Assembly (NCBI GenBank): GCA_030726195.1
Contig: JANREF010000314.1
Location: 4,453 to 11,084, forward strand
Source of the DNA: Burkholderiaceae bacterium
GTDB lineage: Bacteria; Pseudomonadota; Gammaproteobacteria; Burkholderiales; Burkholderiaceae_C
Length of the DNA stretch: 6,632 nucleotides
Direction of reading: 5' to 3'
Below, one piece after another: positions 5,139 to 6,632 of this stretch; positions within the stretch are counted from its first letter, which is position 1, and the number at the start of each line of letters is the position of its first letter. The notes beneath the pieces are model-generated. The model worked only from the letters and a program-made list of their open reading frames with translations, was not told the origin of the DNA and searched no databases. Made by a program: the position numbers and the translations under genes.

Positions 5139-5996
5139 ATGACCCATGCCAGCGTACCCAACTCCCGCTCACCCACGCCCAGCCATGGCATCACCAATGC
5201 TGGTTTGGGCCTACAGCCCGAATGGGACGCGCCCGAGCACGTGTTGGCGTTGATGACGCAGCGCGGCGGCGGCGTGTCGGTGTCGCCCTATGACAGCTTG
5301 AACTTGGGCGACCACGTGGGCGACGACCCTCGCGCCTACACCGCCAACCGCGCGCGCGTGGCTCAGGTGCTGGGTTTGACGCCGTGCTTTATGAAACAAG
5401 TGCATGGCACACATGTGCATGTGCTGCATGAGGGGTCGCAGCACGACGGTATCGAAGCCGATGCGGTGGTGTGTGCCACGCCGGGCTTGGCTGCCACCAT
5501 CATGGTGGCCGACTGTTTGCCAGTGTTGTTTGCCCATGCACGCTTGCCCATTGTTGCGGCGGCGCATGCGGGTTGGCGCGGCTTGGCCGGTGGCGTGCTG
5601 CAGGCAAGTTTGGCGGCCATGGCAGAGCAGGCACACTGCTGCGTGCAGGCCGTGGCGCGTGAGACGCACGTATGGCTTGGCCCGTGCATTGGCCCTGATG
5701 CGTTTGAGGTGGGGCCAGACGTGCGCGATGCTTTTGCCGATGTCATCACGCATTGTGGCGATGCCAACGCGTTGTTTGTGGCCCAGCCCGGACCCGGTGG
5801 CAAATACATGGCGAATTTGCAAGGCTTGGCGCGGTGTGTGCTGCGCAGCCAAGGCGTGAGCGCTATTGCGGGCAACGACGGCAGCGCATCGTGGTGCACA
5901 GTGGGCAATGCACAGCAGTATTTTTCCTACCGACGGGACCAAGGGCCGCTGGGCGCCAGCGGACGCATGGCAGCGTTTATTGGTCTGCGGGCTTAG
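5139..5996 (+). CDS. pgeF: Peptidoglycan editing factor PgeF (multicopper-oxidase-like laccase-fold enzyme, YfiH/YlmD family)
   Basis: Cytoplasmic enzyme of the DUF152/LACC1 family. Members are reported to keep L-serine out of the first position of the peptidoglycan stem peptide, and some show purine nucleoside phosphorylase or polyphenol oxidase activity. The 285-residue protein has all three expected metal or active-site residues: His89 in KQVHGTHV, Cys126 in VADCLPVLF and His143 in AAHAGWRGL. Other family blocks are RGGGVSVSPYDSLNLGDHVGD (42-62), GPCIGPDAFEVGPDV (181-195) and the end block YFSYRRDQGPLGASGRMAAFIGL (261-283). The ATG at 5139 has no Shine-Dalgarno, and the first 25 or so residues are outside the conserved core. 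The next in-frame Met (39) would remove conserved sequence, so 5139 is kept. The stop overlaps the convergent small membrane protein gene by 20 bp. Confidence 0.94.
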   Translation: MTHASVPNSRSPTPSHGITNAGLGLQPEWDAPEHVLALMTQRGGGVSVSPYDSLNLGDHVGDDPRAYTANRARVAQVLGLTPCFMKQVHGTHVHVLHEGSQHDGIEADAVVCATPGLAATIMVADCLPVLFAHARLPIVAAAHAGWRGLAGGVLQASLAAMAEQAHCCVQAVARETHVWLGPCIGPDAFEVGPDVRDAFADVITHCGDANALFVAQPGPGGKYMANLQGLARCVLRSQGVSAIAGNDGSASWCTVGNAQQYFSYRRDQGPLGASGRMAAFIGLRA

Positions 5997-6255
5997 AGGC
6001 GTCGCTGGGGGCTGATTCGGTGGCGGTCACACCATTGTTGCCCGTTGCAGCACTGGGCTGCGCTTCAGACTCCGCCTTGAGCCGCGCTTCGCGCCTGGCA
6101 GGTGTTCTCATGATGTACACCACCAGTGCCATAGGTACTAACCCATAGAGCAAAAAGGTGACAATAGCACCAAGAATAGTGCCTTGTGAGTGCGATGCCT
6201 CGGCCACCGCCATCATGAGGGCGACATACATCCAAGCAATGATGACGATATACAT
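5977..6255 (-). CDS. Small membrane protein of 92 residues, function unknown
   Basis: The protein starts MYIVIIAWMYVALMMAVAEA and has two hydrophobic segments, about residues 2-19 and 28-49, separated by a short polar turn (EASHSQGT). A basic stretch follows (RTPARREARLK, 50-60), then a disordered Ala/Ser/Glu-rich tail to the end. The basic stretch after helix 2 suggests that both termini face the cytoplasm. The start at 6255 is chosen because the hydrophobic N-terminus begins there; the open frame extends to 6615, but that extension runs antisense over the plus-strand gene at 6457. Similar short proteins next to pgeF and PHA synthase genes are recalled from Burkholderiales but no function is known to me. 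A link to PHA metabolism would be guesswork. The tail overlaps the end of pgeF. Confidence 0.72.
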   Translation of the reverse strand: MYIVIIAWMYVALMMAVAEASHSQGTILGAIVTFLLYGLVPMALVVYIMRTPARREARLKAESEAQPSAATGNNGVTATESAPSDASKPADQ

Positions 6256-6456
6256 AGTGAGTGTGGTGCGTTGCGTTGCAGCTGTTGGGTTTATGGGCGC
6301 AGGGTCTGGGCGTGCTGGATTGAGATGCCGTATTGCTGTGCCGGATTGCGGTGGGCCGCTCAAACGGGCTTTGTCAGCTTGTTGGAAGACCCAAGGCGCA
6401 CAGTACCACGTGGGTGCTGTGGAGCCAGTTGGTAAAACATATCGGGGGTTATTAGC
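6256..6456. promoter_or_regulatory. Divergent intergenic region between the small membrane protein gene and the 6457 gene
   Basis: This 201-bp stretch must hold the promoters for both flanking genes if each has its own. No consensus sigma-70 pair is clear. It contains an 8-bp palindrome CCACGTGG near 6405-6412 and a GTTGC doublet near 6269-6279, both too short to interpret. A GGGGG (6444-6448) sits 8 nt before the 6457 start and is a weak ribosome binding site. Confidence 0.4.
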
Positions 6457-6632
6457 ATGGATTCTCAGGCTAAATGGTTGGAAATGGCGGGTCAGTGGCA
6501 ACAGACCCTGATGCAGCAATGGACTCAGATGGCCAGCGCTGGCGCGCCCGCAGGCATTGCTGCGCAGCCCCATGCGCAGGCGTTTGCCAACAACCCGTTT
6601 GCCGCATTGGCACAAATGGGCATGGCGGGTTT
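6457..6632 (+). CDS. N-terminus of a probable class I PHA synthase (partial, runs off the window)
   Basis: An ATG at 6457 opens a frame with no stop to the window end, giving 58 complete codons. The product starts MDSQAKWLEMAGQWQQTLMQ and continues with QWTQMASAGAPAG and FANNPFAALAQMGMAG. It is an amphipathic Trp/Gln/Met-rich helix followed by an Ala/Pro-rich linker. That style matches the poorly conserved N-terminal region of class I PhaC polymerases, which make polyhydroxyalkanoate granules from (R)-3-hydroxyacyl-CoA. The gene order beside pgeF and a small membrane protein also agrees with what I recall of Comamonadaceae. The catalytic lipase-box cysteine would lie well outside the window, so the identity is an inference. 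A phasin or PhaE-like protein is an alternative. Confidence 0.5.
   Translation, partial: MDSQAKWLEMAGQWQQTLMQQWTQMASAGAPAGIAAQPHAQAFANNPFAALAQMGMAG

Noticed and set aside
4160..5197. Full-length 345-residue methyltransferase start at 5197
   Set aside because: It would overlap the first 20 codons of pgeF, and the added residues look unlike the conserved start region.
5211..5942. 243-residue open frame antisense to pgeF
   Set aside because: A shadow frame rich in His/Arg/Ala. The plus-strand protein carries all PgeF signature residues over the same region.
6405..6412. CCACGTGG as a regulatory site for the 6457 gene
   Set aside because: The same CACGTG core also appears inside coding sequence (near 570 and 5312), so one 8-bp copy is not convincing.
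6256..6615. 120-residue N-terminal extension of the small membrane protein
   Set aside because: It runs antisense over the beginning of the plus-strand gene at 6457 and precedes the natural hydrophobic N-terminus. The ATG at 6255 is preferred.

Overview
The window looks like chromosomal DNA of a betaproteobacterium, most likely Burkholderiales and probably Comamonadaceae. The reasons are its fairly high GC, the sequence style of the PgeF and rRNA-methyltransferase-type proteins, a complete TRAP transporter set, and a PgeF / small membrane protein / probable PHA synthase neighbourhood. This placement is inference from recalled family resemblance, not from a search.

Layout. Positions 1-360 hold no credible gene. 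They carry a cluster of four small palindromes sharing a GATCAAGTC-type core (two in each orientation) and a degenerate 10-bp tandem repeat. Positions 361-4070, all on the minus strand, form a transport cluster read right to left: dctP (periplasmic solute-binding protein), a 177-bp gap with structured RNA signals, dctQ, dctM (4-nt ATGA overlap with dctQ) and a zinc-ribbon Nudix hydrolase. The dctP-dctQ gap holds a bulged stem-loop, a textbook intrinsic terminator, and a 21-bp palindrome ahead of the dctQ start. A second palindrome (4119-4134) lies upstream of dctP. It could be a repressor operator for dctP, a terminator for the gene before it, or both.

Positions 4160-5125 (minus) encode a class I SAM-dependent methyltransferase of the RlmI/RlmK-like type. 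It is divergent from pgeF (5139-5996, plus), with only 13 bp between the chosen start codons. pgeF runs tail to tail, with a 20-bp overlap, into a minus-strand gene for a 92-residue membrane protein. About 200 bp beyond that protein's start, a plus-strand gene begins at 6457 and runs off the window; its N-terminus suggests a class I PHA synthase.

How the genes work together. DctP would capture an organic anion in the periplasm and DctQM would import it with Na+ or H+. The internal terminator would leave DctP in excess over the membrane subunits. The Nudix enzyme probably has a housekeeping or sanitising role and may be read from the same transcript. The methyltransferase (RNA modification) and PgeF (peptidoglycan precursor quality control) are housekeeping genes. 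No convincing new defence, mobile or biosynthetic system is visible. The points worth following up are the regulatory structures and the repeat cluster.
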